Positions 1-8,593 of a DNA stretch of 64,000 bases are shown piece after piece. Below the pieces are notes generated by a model. It saw only the letters and a list, made by a program, of their open reading frames with translations, was not told the origin of the DNA and did no database searches. Origin of the DNA: an uncultured Planctomycetaceae bacterium (GTDB taxonomy: Bacteria; Planctomycetota; Planctomycetia; Planctomycetales; Planctomycetaceae); assembly GCA_943787265.1 (NCBI GenBank), contig CALSLT010000006.1:372001-436000 (forward strand). Direction: 5' to 3'. Each line of letters begins with the position of its first letter. Positions within the stretch are counted from its first letter, which is position 1. The position numbers and the translations under genes were made by a program.

Positions 1-1923
1 GTGCGACGCCGGCAGATCGTAAAGGTCCAGCCGCTTAACGATGCTCCGCTCAAACAAGGTTGCATAAAGAGCGATGCCAGACATCTCTCGTTCCGCCTGA
101 CACCAGATCGGCGTTTTCTCGTATCCGGAAATGCTTCGCAGCCCGCGGAGCGCTCGACGCACGTCCCACACTCGCATTCCGTCAAGAGTCTGCCCCAGCA
201 GCATAAATCGACGGCGATGGTGCGTCTGCTTCCGTTCGCTCTGGTCCCATGCCGTTGGGCCTACGCCTCGCGGGCAAACATAGGCCATGCCCCAGGAATT
301 CGTTTTGAGCATGTTCGCCAGAGACTTCCACGAAGTTTCGTTTGCGGGCGCTGCAATCTCATTTTCAAAGTGCTTTGCAAAACCGACGCGCATCTCAGAC
401 AGAAATTCCGCCCAGCCTTTTTCATCCAACACGTTGAGAACCTGCAGCTCCAAGTCGCCAGCCATCGTGTCCGCTGGCTGAAGAACAAAGAGTGACAATT
501 CGATATTGGGCTCCGGATTGAAATCAAAAACCGATAGATGAACGCCGTCGTGTATCCCCTCGAAAGTGGGAGCACCAACCGGCTGCTGTGCCGAAACTTC
601 GTCCTTTGCGGGCCAGCCTCGGAAACATGTTTCGGTGAGTTTCTTGCAATATCCCGCGGTCGGGCAATTCGAAACACGGACATCGGCAGCGTTCGGTAGC
701 ACGGCTGTTGCTGCAAAGGTTTCATCGATCTTTGTATTCAGCTCGTCTTTCGGCAGGTCTCCGAAAACACGAAGTTGCTCAGGCTCAAAAAACTTGAAGG
801 CCGCTGTTTCGATCAACGGGTCTTCACCTTTGAGAAATTTATTGAACCAGTGAAACGCGTGAATCCGCAGTTCCTGAGTGTCCTTATGCGGTCCCTCGGT
901 GATCTGAAGGCCGATCTGATCGCGTTTGCCGTACAGCTCGTAGATGCGACGAACCTTCGAATAGACGTCGACGACTCCGTCCAGCGGGAATATCCGATCT
1001 TTATCAGTGTTTGAAATTAACAACGGACGAGGAGCGACCAGAGCTGCCACCTGGGCGTAGTCCCAGCGGTAGGTATTGACCATGAACATGCAGTCGCAAT
1101 GTCCCTCGACGCAGCCGTCGACGACGTGATTCTGCAGGTTGGTAATCCCGGCAACCGGCACCGCGCATTTGATTCGCTCATCGAGAGCCGCGATCCACCA
1201 CGAGTACACGCCTCCGCCTGACCGACCAGTGACGCCGATTCTTTCACCGTCGACTTCGCTGCGAGTCTGCAGGTAGTCGAGCGAACGAATGCAGTTCCAG
1301 GCTTCGACACCGGCTGGCGTATAGCCTCGCGAGTTCCACCACCACCGACCGTGTTTGTACGTGCCGTGGTGAATCCCTTCGATTTCGCCGAGCTGCAGCG
1401 TGTCGATCGTCAGGCAGACGTAACCGTTCCGAGCGAACCACGCTCCGTGGTGTTGATAGTGCGTCTTGTTGCCGTAGCTGATCTCGCCCTTCTTGACGCG
1501 ACCATGCCCGCACACATACAGGATCGCCGGCAGCGGGCCTGTCTGCTCTTTGGGTCGATAGAAATTGCCGGTCACATACAGCCCGGGGCGAGACTGAAAA
1601 TGCACTCGTTCAACGACGATGTCGTCGTGCTCGACTGTCCCGACGACTTCCGGTTTCAGGGAAGTCTTCTCCGGAAGCGGATCAAGGCTCAGCATTTCAA
1701 ACAGATGCTCGCGGTGCTTTGCTTTGTCCTTTTCCCAGTCTTCTTTCGACTGATACTTCGTCAGCGAAGCCTTCGCGATCTTTGCAGTCTGAGCCTCAAA
1801 GTAGCGGGCGATCATCGCATCGCCGCGGCTTGTGTCTATCGCCGGGGCATCTTCTGCAAACGTGCCGCCGGCAACGGAAACAAGAACTGCGTTAACAACA
1901 AGACATCGAAGAACAAACTGCAT
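1..1923 (-). CDS. Secreted alpha/beta hydrolase, acetyl-xylan-esterase/prolyl-oligopeptidase-like (3' end cut by window)
   Basis: The frame is open for 641 codons from ATG at 1923 to the window edge, so the C-terminus is missing. An AGGGAG ribosome-binding site lies about 8 bases before the ATG, and residues 1-25 form a signal peptide (MQFVLRCLVVNAVLVSVAGG then TFAED), so the product is exported. The middle has the alpha/beta-hydrolase pattern: GRSGGG with nucleophile Ser235, an aspartate candidate in the NTDKDRIFPLDG stretch, and a histidine candidate in GPHKD followed by HWFNKFLKGED. That arrangement is usual for planctomycete acetyl xylan esterases and related prolyl-oligopeptidase-fold enzymes, which act on carbohydrate esters or peptides. 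The substrate cannot be told from sequence. A second, C-terminal hydrolase-like region follows, as in two-domain relatives. It is separated from the macroglobulin gene by 92 bases and may be co-transcribed with it. Confidence 0.8.
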   Translation of the reverse strand, partial: MQFVLRCLVVNAVLVSVAGGTFAEDAPAIDTSRGDAMIARYFEAQTAKIAKASLTKYQSKEDWEKDKAKHREHLFEMLSLDPLPEKTSLKPEVVGTVEHDDIVVERVHFQSRPGLYVTGNFYRPKEQTGPLPAILYVCGHGRVKKGEISYGNKTHYQHHGAWFARNGYVCLTIDTLQLGEIEGIHHGTYKHGRWWWNSRGYTPAGVEAWNCIRSLDYLQTRSEVDGERIGVTGRSGGGVYSWWIAALDERIKCAVPVAGITNLQNHVVDGCVEGHCDCMFMVNTYRWDYAQVAALVAPRPLLISNTDKDRIFPLDGVVDVYSKVRRIYELYGKRDQIGLQITEGPHKDTQELRIHAFHWFNKFLKGEDPLIETAAFKFFEPEQLRVFGDLPKDELNTKIDETFAATAVLPNAADVRVSNCPTAGYCKKLTETCFRGWPAKDEVSAQQPVGAPTFEGIHDGVHLSVFDFNPEPNIELSLFVLQPADTMAGDLELQVLNVLDEKGWAEFLSEMRVGFAKHFENEIAAPANETSWKSLANMLKTNSWGMAYVCPRGVGPTAWDQSERKQTHHRRRFMLLGQTLDGMRVWDVRRALRGLRSISGYEKTPIWCQAEREMSGIALYATLFERSIVKRLDLYDLPASH

Positions 1924-2015
1924 CACTGATGCTCCCTGAGGATTTGCGCGAGCGACAAAGTCAACGACAAATCCTAAACCGGAAACCATCCAGTACGACA
2001 GCGACTCCACCGAAG

Positions 2016-5000
2016 TCAGTCTTCGACGCGTAGCTTGATTTCGTCGGAATTCGCTTTCAGCTCCGGCGAATACATCGCTTCAGCTCGCGTCGGCAGCGCG
2101 CTGAACTTGCCGGGAATCTCCGCTCGCAACCGATAACTGACGGAGTGTTGCCCCCGATCCATCAGCCGCACGAAGAATGCCACCTTCTCGTCGCGATACT
2201 CGACATAGGCCGGCAAACCGTTGCCGATGTAACCGCTGCGAACTTCGACCGGTTCAAACCCGGCCGGTTTCATATCTTCGAAGACAAGGTATTCGTACAC
2301 GTTCTTGCTGACGATGACGAGTTCCACTTCGACCAGGTCACCGCTCTTCACGGTGTCGAGGTTTTCAAGCTTCTTCCGTTCGTGCTTCACGACCTTCTGA
2401 TCGACGACCTGACCGCGCGAGCCGGCAACTTTCGTTTCCTGGTCAACACGATTCAGCAGGTAGTAGTGTCGGTCAACCTTCAACTCCAGGCCGGCCTTGG
2501 TAATGAAGTCTTCTAGTGTGAAGTTCGTCAGGTAGGCATTGAAATAGACCGGCCCTTTGCCCGACCGACGAACCTCGACAACGTGCTCGCCGGAAGTCAA
2601 CTTGTCGCCTTCGAGAATCAGCTTGTTGTCAAAGTTGAACAGGTTGGACGAGTCGACCTTCACCGACTTGTGCAGCTTCCCGTCGACCAGAACCTCAATC
2701 GTCATGTCCGGCTCGGCTTCGCCACTCGCTGTCAGGTAGTCAGCGAGAGCCTCGATGCAGTACGCGGTGTCCCGAGTGCTGCGCCAGTACGTGCCGTGTC
2801 GACGATTGTTGAGAATGTATTTAACGAGTCCAGCGGTGCGGTCGCTCTTCGGATCAGTTTTTGCGAGCAGTTTCAAATACCAGGCATTGGCTTCCAAATC
2901 GTTGCCCCACCAGTACCACCAGTATCCACCGTTCGGCAGATTCAGATACGCGGTCTGATTTTCCGCATCCTCGACGACGAACTGCTCGATATTCTGCAGG
3001 ATCATGTCGAGCTTTTCCTTCTGCCCCTGGGAATGCAGAGCCAGTCCAAAGACCGACTTTCCGTAAGCCGAAAGTCTCGTCCGGTCGCGGTACAGGAAGT
3101 CTCGCATCTCCGCGTTCACGTGCCCTGCGTCTGTCAGGATCATGAAGACCAGCGCGTCCAGATTGCCGGCGTAGCTTTTTGTAACTTTCTTTCGTCGCTC
3201 TTCCGGGTCCTTGATCGCCTGGTTCTTCAAATATCGAACATTGTTTGTCTGATAAATCGTCAGCCAGTTGATGCCCCGCTTGAGCACTCCCGGAACCAAC
3301 GCAACGTCGTTCTTCGCTGCGACCTGAAGACCATGCACGACAACTGCAGTCGTGTGGGGCGATGAATGCTCGCCTCGACCGGAGAACCAGCCCCAGCCAC
3401 CATCCGCCATCTGCATTGAAGTCAGCCGCTCGGTCCCTTGCTTCACCATCCGGACGACTTCGTCTTCATCGAAAACAGGATTCGTATCGAACGTTTCCCA
3501 CCGTTTAGCTCGCTCGACATCGTCGCCGATTTCCTGCGAGTTGAGGTTCGTTCGCTTGTCTCGAATATCTGCCAGATTGAGATTCATCCTCTGCAGAATT
3601 CGCTGCGTAATCACCGTCGGAATGAACCGATTCAGAGTCTGCTCCGTGCAGCCGTACGGGTACTCGACGAGGTACGGCAACGCGTCGACCATCGCTCCGG
3701 CAAGTGTCGGCGAATATCGAACTTCCAGGCGCGTCTGATCCGGTCGGCGTTCTTTCGGCACACGAATCGTGATGCTCTGCGAGTCTGTCTTTTCTTTCGC
3801 CGCTCGCACAACGCCTGAGAACGAATCCGTTTTCAGCATGCCATGCACGAAACATGGGAAACTCGTTTCGACAGCGTCCGACTCTTCATCGGTTAACGCC
3901 TTCATCCGGACAGTTGCTTCACCCTCACCGGTCACTCGAACTCGCCAGTCAATTCGCTTTTCCCCGCCCGCGGAAACCATGACCGACTGAGTCAGGTCAT
4001 CGTTCATCGGGGCGAGTGTTCCGCCGTCCATTTCCAAGACGACCTGCACGAGCTTCTCGCTGTCGAGGTAGTTGTGAACGTTGGCTGAGAGCACGACTTC
4101 GTCTTTCTCAACGAAGAATCGCGGAGCCTGCAGGCGGACCATCAGATCCTTCGCCGTGACAACTTCCGACGTGCCCTCACCGACCCGCGTGCCATGTCCC
4201 ATTCCCCAGACACGAACCTTCCAGCCAGTCAGACTTTCCGGCATGGGAAAGTTCACCCGAGCATTCCCGTCTTCGTCAGTTGAAATTGCCGCCGACCAGA
4301 ATGCCGTGTCCGCGAAATTCGAGCGAATCGTTGGCTGAACAAGATTGCCGCCCGCTCCCCCACCTCCTGGCGCTTCCGCCCCGGAATCGGCGACGGCCAT
4401 TGCGGCCATCGGAGCATTCTCTGCGGACATGGGAATGGCCCCCGCGACCAGATTGAACGACTTTGCTGCGTCCATTTTCGACGACAATTGTCGCATCCGC
4501 ATTCCATCGCGCCGGACACCGCCCTCTTCTGCTTCAAGTTCCTCGACGATGTTGTTGCCGAAGATTCCCAGGTTGTTCATCGCAACGCTGCCTGGTTTGA
4601 TCAGATTGCCGGACCAGCGATTCAAACTGGAATGCGTGTTCGGGTTGTGGTGCCGCCGCCACTTCCAGAAAAACTCGCGAATCTCAGGAACGTTGGAGCC
4701 GCCCGAGATGTACTCAACGCTGCGGTCGTAAACGCTCAGTACGGTCGATCCGACAAACGGTTGCCCTTCATGATCTGTTACTCGGACGGCGACCGTCGCT
4801 TCTTCGCCCGGCTTGTACCGGTCCGACGAAGGTTCAACTTCAACATTCAGCACACGCTTTTCGGGCGGAACGACCACTTCCCGCGCGGCGGTGTGAACCT
4901 TCGCGTCCGAAATTGTCAACGCCTCGATGAAGAAGTTCGGCATGTCGCGCTGCACGACGGCGAACTCATGAACCGTGCTCTTTCCATCAAGCCTCAACAG

Positions 5001-8000
5001 TTTCGGCGGCAGATAGACTCCATTCGTCGGACGCAGAAACAACAACACGCTCGAGTCCACTCGCTGCGTATTGACCATCAACCGAACCGTGTCGCCCGGT
5101 CGGTACTCGCGTTTGTCGGTAATCAGCTCCAGGTCGTTGAACCGGAACTCACGACCTGTGAAGTTCTCACCCGTGACGACGAACATGTAACCGCCTTCGA
5201 TCGCATGTTCCGCCGAATCAGTCACTCGATAAGAAAGCCGATACTGCCCTGGAGCCGCCGCTTTAAACTGCTGCTTCGCCCTGCCCTGTTCGTTGGTGGC
5301 AAGTTCCCATTGCTCGACAACCTTCTCTTCCGGTTCGCCGTCCTTGTAGCCGATCGAGTAAAGCGTCAGCTCGCCTGCACCCTGCACTGGTTTCTGGTCG
5401 AGCGTTTGAGCCTGGAACGACGCCTGGACATCGTCGCCTGCTCGATAGTGCCCGCGGTTGACCCACGCAAAAACCTGGAATGGTTTCCGAGCGACCAGAA
5501 CTTCGCCCTTGCCAACGATCGTCCGACGCGACTCATCGACGACTTCCGCGGTGATTTCGTAACGATGATCCTGATCGCCGTGAATTTCTTTGGCGAGTGC
5601 CGTATCAATCTCAACTTTGACTGTGCCGTCTTCAGAGATGTCGACTTCCGCTTCCGCAACGATCTCCGGCGGATCGTTCGCACGAGGCCACCACCAGGCG
5701 ATAGGAGCCCGGCATCCCCACTTGCCCCAACCGGGATACCAGTCGTAGTCGTAGCCGAACCACCAGTAGCCTCGGCCGTAGAACCAGTCCCAATCACCGG
5801 TCGGCATCCAGCGGCTGTCGTGGGCACTGCGAAGAACTTTGTACTTCACACGAGCGTTCGTCACCGGAGCCCCGAAGTAGTACTTCGCGTCGATCGTCGC
5901 CGTGATCTTCTCGCCAAGCTGCACCGGTTCATCGGGAGCCGCAACCGTGACTTCGAATTCCGGCTTCTTGTACTCCTCGACCCGAAACGATCCTCCGCCG
6001 TGGCCGTCCAGATAGAGCCGGTAGTTGCCTAGCTTCGCGTCTTCCGCAAGTTCGAACTCGCCCGACAGGCCGCCGTACTCATCGGCTTTGATCTGCTTTG
6101 TGAAGACATGCTCACTTTGAGGATCCGCACAAATCACGTTGAAATTCTGTCCGGCAAACTGCGAAACATCTGCTTTGTCGTACTGAGAGTGCCGGACCCA
6201 GAATTTGAACTGCACTTTCTGCTCGGGTCGATAGACCGGCCGATCGGTGATCAGAAAAACTTTCCGCTGGTTGTACTGAGCGTCGTGACGCCCCGAAAAC
6301 CAGACACGATCAAAGCCCAGGTAAGCCAACCGACCTTCATCCGTCCGAGCGGTGATCAACCACTGATAGTTCTGATTGTTGTTCTGACCGTCGATCGACA
6401 ACTGCCCGTCGGCGTCTGAGAACTCGGCAAAGTTCTGTGTAATGACCGAGTGTTTCCGCCCTTTACGGTTGTACTCAGATCGCCAGCCAAAGAACTCGAC
6501 ATTGGACTTTGCCACCGGCTTGCCAGTCGTCGCGTCGGCCACGTAGTAGAGCATTTTTTTATCAAGCGGCTTGCGAACAATCACGGTGTCGTCGACCCAG
6601 ACGATTATCTGGCTGACGTTGCCGTCATTCATCTTTGCCCGAACCAGATACGCTCCCGGTTGTTGAAGCGGCGTCGTCACGGTGATTCGATCGTCGACGT
6701 GGTTTGGTCGAGGCTTCAACGCCACGGTCCAGTTGGCGACTCGCTTGCCGAGGTACTTCGTTTCATTTTGCGAAACGATGCGGTGACCGATGTTCTGAAT
6801 GTTCAACTTGTTTCCGTCGAGCCGTTGAGGACTTGTCTTCAGATACGCCTTCACATCGCGCAGCAAGTCCTCGATGCCGATGGGGAAGGCTTCGAAGTCG
6901 ACCGACGTTCCGTTGCGGAACCGAAAGTCGACCACAGCTCCACGACCTGACGGTTGAACTCTAGACGGCTCAAACCGTCCCCAATGATCGACGATCTGGC
7001 CGAGGCTCTTCTCCCTCCATTGCCGATCTCCACGCCCGCAATCACGAATCGCCTTCCGCCACGATTCGGCTGCTTTCGGATACTGCCGACGGTTCTCGTA
7101 AATTCGTGCGAGTTGGTCTCGCGTTCGTTCCCCAACCCCGGTCTTCGTGATCTCGATGATTTCTTTGTTGATGGCAATGAAGTTGTGCTGCTTCGGAAGT
7201 TCGAACCGACGAACTCCGGTGGCCAGGCGAGCGATTGTTTCATCGTCGGAGAGTGTGTGCAAAGCGAACGTTCCGGACTCATCCTGGTCGTCGTCCTGCT
7301 GAAGGCCATTTCGCATCCAGCGAAACTGAGCCATCGTCTGCACGCCGAACTGATTGTGCAGAAAGTTTGCATAGACGCTGAGGAGTTCAGCACGACGGTG
7401 TGGCTGCAATCGCTCAATCTCGGCCAGTAGCCACCGCCATCGTTCACCGTCGGATTTCGCCGCCTCAAACGTCAACGGAATCCGATGCAGAACCGGATTA
7501 CCGTCAGCGTCAACGGGTGCTCCTTCGTTGCGGTAGCCTCGCCAGTAGTTCTCTTCGAGATCCGGTAACCATGAAAGATTCGTTTTGATCTGCAGTCGCC
7601 AGGAATTCAGCGATCCCAGTCCCGACTGAATGGCAGAAGCGTACTCGTACAACAGTTGACCGCGTTCCGCGGCGGGCTCGTCTTCGCACAGTTCGCGGGC
7701 CTTCTCAAGAAGCTGCAAAGACCGGACGCGATCTCGCTCGTACGAATTCGTGTACTTGCCACGATTCCGCCGGTTGCCACGCTGAAACTCGCCGTCAACA
7801 GCGACCCCGTGATGATTGATCGATCGGTATCTTTGAGAGGCCACTCGCAGAAACCGCCAGTTCGCGGGGCGAGTGTCAATGGCGGATTCGATCAACTCGT
7901 CAAACTCCGAAATCCGCCCGAGCCGATTAAGGCAGTTGACTGCGTAATTCAGATCGTTGCAGACCTGCATTGAGTCGGTGTCTGGATCCAGCAGCAGCTT

Positions 8001-8186
8001 CTCAAATCCAACATAGGCAGTCTTGAAGTTGCCATCGTTCATCGCCTTCGTGGACAGAGCCCGCAGCGACGAACGCTCTGGCGTTATGGCTGCATCCATC
8101 CCCGACGACATAAACACCGCTCCTGATATCGCAATTGCCAATGACCAAAGAAGCCAGACACGTGGTCGTGAAAGTCGGATTCGCAT
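2016..8186 (-). CDS. Giant alpha-2-macroglobulin family protein with thioester motif
   Basis: A 2056-residue protein with an N-terminal hydrophobic segment (residues about 10-33), probably an uncleaved anchor or signal peptide. Residues about 40-300 look helical and TPR-like. Several beta-rich macroglobulin (MG) domains follow, including phrases typical of the family such as TDRPVYRPEQKVQFKFWVR and FWSAAISTDEDGNARV. The thioester motif is intact (PYGCTEQ, Cys1513 to Gln1516), followed by the alpha/alpha-toroid region containing DGGWGWFSG. In the known family the Cys-Gln thioester bonds covalently to attacking proteases after bait cleavage, protecting the cell envelope. The protein is longer than the roughly 1500-1650 residues usual for proteobacterial forms, mainly because of the N-terminal helical region. 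A Trp/Tyr/Gly-rich patch sits near residues 800-830. No penicillin-binding protein 1C gene, a frequent partner elsewhere, is in the window. Confidence 0.93.
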   Translation of the reverse strand: MRIRLSRPRVWLLWSLAIAISGAVFMSSGMDAAITPERSSLRALSTKAMNDGNFKTAYVGFEKLLLDPDTDSMQVCNDLNYAVNCLNRLGRISEFDELIESAIDTRPANWRFLRVASQRYRSINHHGVAVDGEFQRGNRRNRGKYTNSYERDRVRSLQLLEKARELCEDEPAAERGQLLYEYASAIQSGLGSLNSWRLQIKTNLSWLPDLEENYWRGYRNEGAPVDADGNPVLHRIPLTFEAAKSDGERWRWLLAEIERLQPHRRAELLSVYANFLHNQFGVQTMAQFRWMRNGLQQDDDQDESGTFALHTLSDDETIARLATGVRRFELPKQHNFIAINKEIIEITKTGVGERTRDQLARIYENRRQYPKAAESWRKAIRDCGRGDRQWREKSLGQIVDHWGRFEPSRVQPSGRGAVVDFRFRNGTSVDFEAFPIGIEDLLRDVKAYLKTSPQRLDGNKLNIQNIGHRIVSQNETKYLGKRVANWTVALKPRPNHVDDRITVTTPLQQPGAYLVRAKMNDGNVSQIIVWVDDTVIVRKPLDKKMLYYVADATTGKPVAKSNVEFFGWRSEYNRKGRKHSVITQNFAEFSDADGQLSIDGQNNNQNYQWLITARTDEGRLAYLGFDRVWFSGRHDAQYNQRKVFLITDRPVYRPEQKVQFKFWVRHSQYDKADVSQFAGQNFNVICADPQSEHVFTKQIKADEYGGLSGEFELAEDAKLGNYRLYLDGHGGGSFRVEEYKKPEFEVTVAAPDEPVQLGEKITATIDAKYYFGAPVTNARVKYKVLRSAHDSRWMPTGDWDWFYGRGYWWFGYDYDWYPGWGKWGCRAPIAWWWPRANDPPEIVAEAEVDISEDGTVKVEIDTALAKEIHGDQDHRYEITAEVVDESRRTIVGKGEVLVARKPFQVFAWVNRGHYRAGDDVQASFQAQTLDQKPVQGAGELTLYSIGYKDGEPEEKVVEQWELATNEQGRAKQQFKAAAPGQYRLSYRVTDSAEHAIEGGYMFVVTGENFTGREFRFNDLELITDKREYRPGDTVRLMVNTQRVDSSVLLFLRPTNGVYLPPKLLRLDGKSTVHEFAVVQRDMPNFFIEALTISDAKVHTAAREVVVPPEKRVLNVEVEPSSDRYKPGEEATVAVRVTDHEGQPFVGSTVLSVYDRSVEYISGGSNVPEIREFFWKWRRHHNPNTHSSLNRWSGNLIKPGSVAMNNLGIFGNNIVEELEAEEGGVRRDGMRMRQLSSKMDAAKSFNLVAGAIPMSAENAPMAAMAVADSGAEAPGGGGAGGNLVQPTIRSNFADTAFWSAAISTDEDGNARVNFPMPESLTGWKVRVWGMGHGTRVGEGTSEVVTAKDLMVRLQAPRFFVEKDEVVLSANVHNYLDSEKLVQVVLEMDGGTLAPMNDDLTQSVMVSAGGEKRIDWRVRVTGEGEATVRMKALTDEESDAVETSFPCFVHGMLKTDSFSGVVRAAKEKTDSQSITIRVPKERRPDQTRLEVRYSPTLAGAMVDALPYLVEYPYGCTEQTLNRFIPTVITQRILQRMNLNLADIRDKRTNLNSQEIGDDVERAKRWETFDTNPVFDEDEVVRMVKQGTERLTSMQMADGGWGWFSGRGEHSSPHTTAVVVHGLQVAAKNDVALVPGVLKRGINWLTIYQTNNVRYLKNQAIKDPEERRKKVTKSYAGNLDALVFMILTDAGHVNAEMRDFLYRDRTRLSAYGKSVFGLALHSQGQKEKLDMILQNIEQFVVEDAENQTAYLNLPNGGYWWYWWGNDLEANAWYLKLLAKTDPKSDRTAGLVKYILNNRRHGTYWRSTRDTAYCIEALADYLTASGEAEPDMTIEVLVDGKLHKSVKVDSSNLFNFDNKLILEGDKLTSGEHVVEVRRSGKGPVYFNAYLTNFTLEDFITKAGLELKVDRHYYLLNRVDQETKVAGSRGQVVDQKVVKHERKKLENLDTVKSGDLVEVELVIVSKNVYEYLVFEDMKPAGFEPVEVRSGYIGNGLPAYVEYRDEKVAFFVRLMDRGQHSVSYRLRAEIPGKFSALPTRAEAMYSPELKANSDEIKLRVED

Positions 8187-8593
8187 GATTCAAATTCCAA
8201 TTCGCGCCGCCAAACTGCCGCATTTCAACGTGCGGCAGAAAGGTATTCTTTGGGATACGGGCAGTCTCGCCGGAGTGTGTGAGTCTTCTTCCCCATTAAC
8301 CATTCCCATGAAATGGCCGAAGGAAGACAGAACGAACGAATTCGTCCATACACACGACGATTCAGCCAGCGGGATTCTTAGCAGAGAATCACAGGCGAGT
8401 CGAATTCCCGCCGATCGAGGGAGAAACCGACGCCAGTCGGGATGTGCCTGACGAAGAATTTCGGACACGGCAGGGGAGCGTTGAAGCAACCACGAAATAC
8501 ACGAAACTAATTTCGTTTGTTTCGTGTTTTAGTGGTTGGAAATTCCTGATGATGACTCTGGCAGGCGAGGCCCGACCTGCGAGGTCTGTCATC
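8187..8593. other. Intergenic region with an inverted repeat
   Basis: No convincing gene is seen between the macroglobulin start and the end of the DUF1549/DUF1553 gene. An imperfect inverted repeat at 8489-8536 pairs ACCACGAAATACACGAAA with TTTCGTGTTTTAGTGGT. It could be a terminator for the upstream minus-strand gene or a dispersed repeat. The macroglobulin promoter should lie here, but no clear -10/-35 pair stands out. Confidence 0.5.

Noticed and set aside
1..495. Plus-strand frame starting with GTG at base 1
   Set aside because: It is the antisense of the hydrolase, which has a signal peptide and a GRSGGG site.
4488..6032. Plus-strand frame of 514 codons inside the macroglobulin gene
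   Set aside because: It is the antisense of a gene with conserved macroglobulin motifs.
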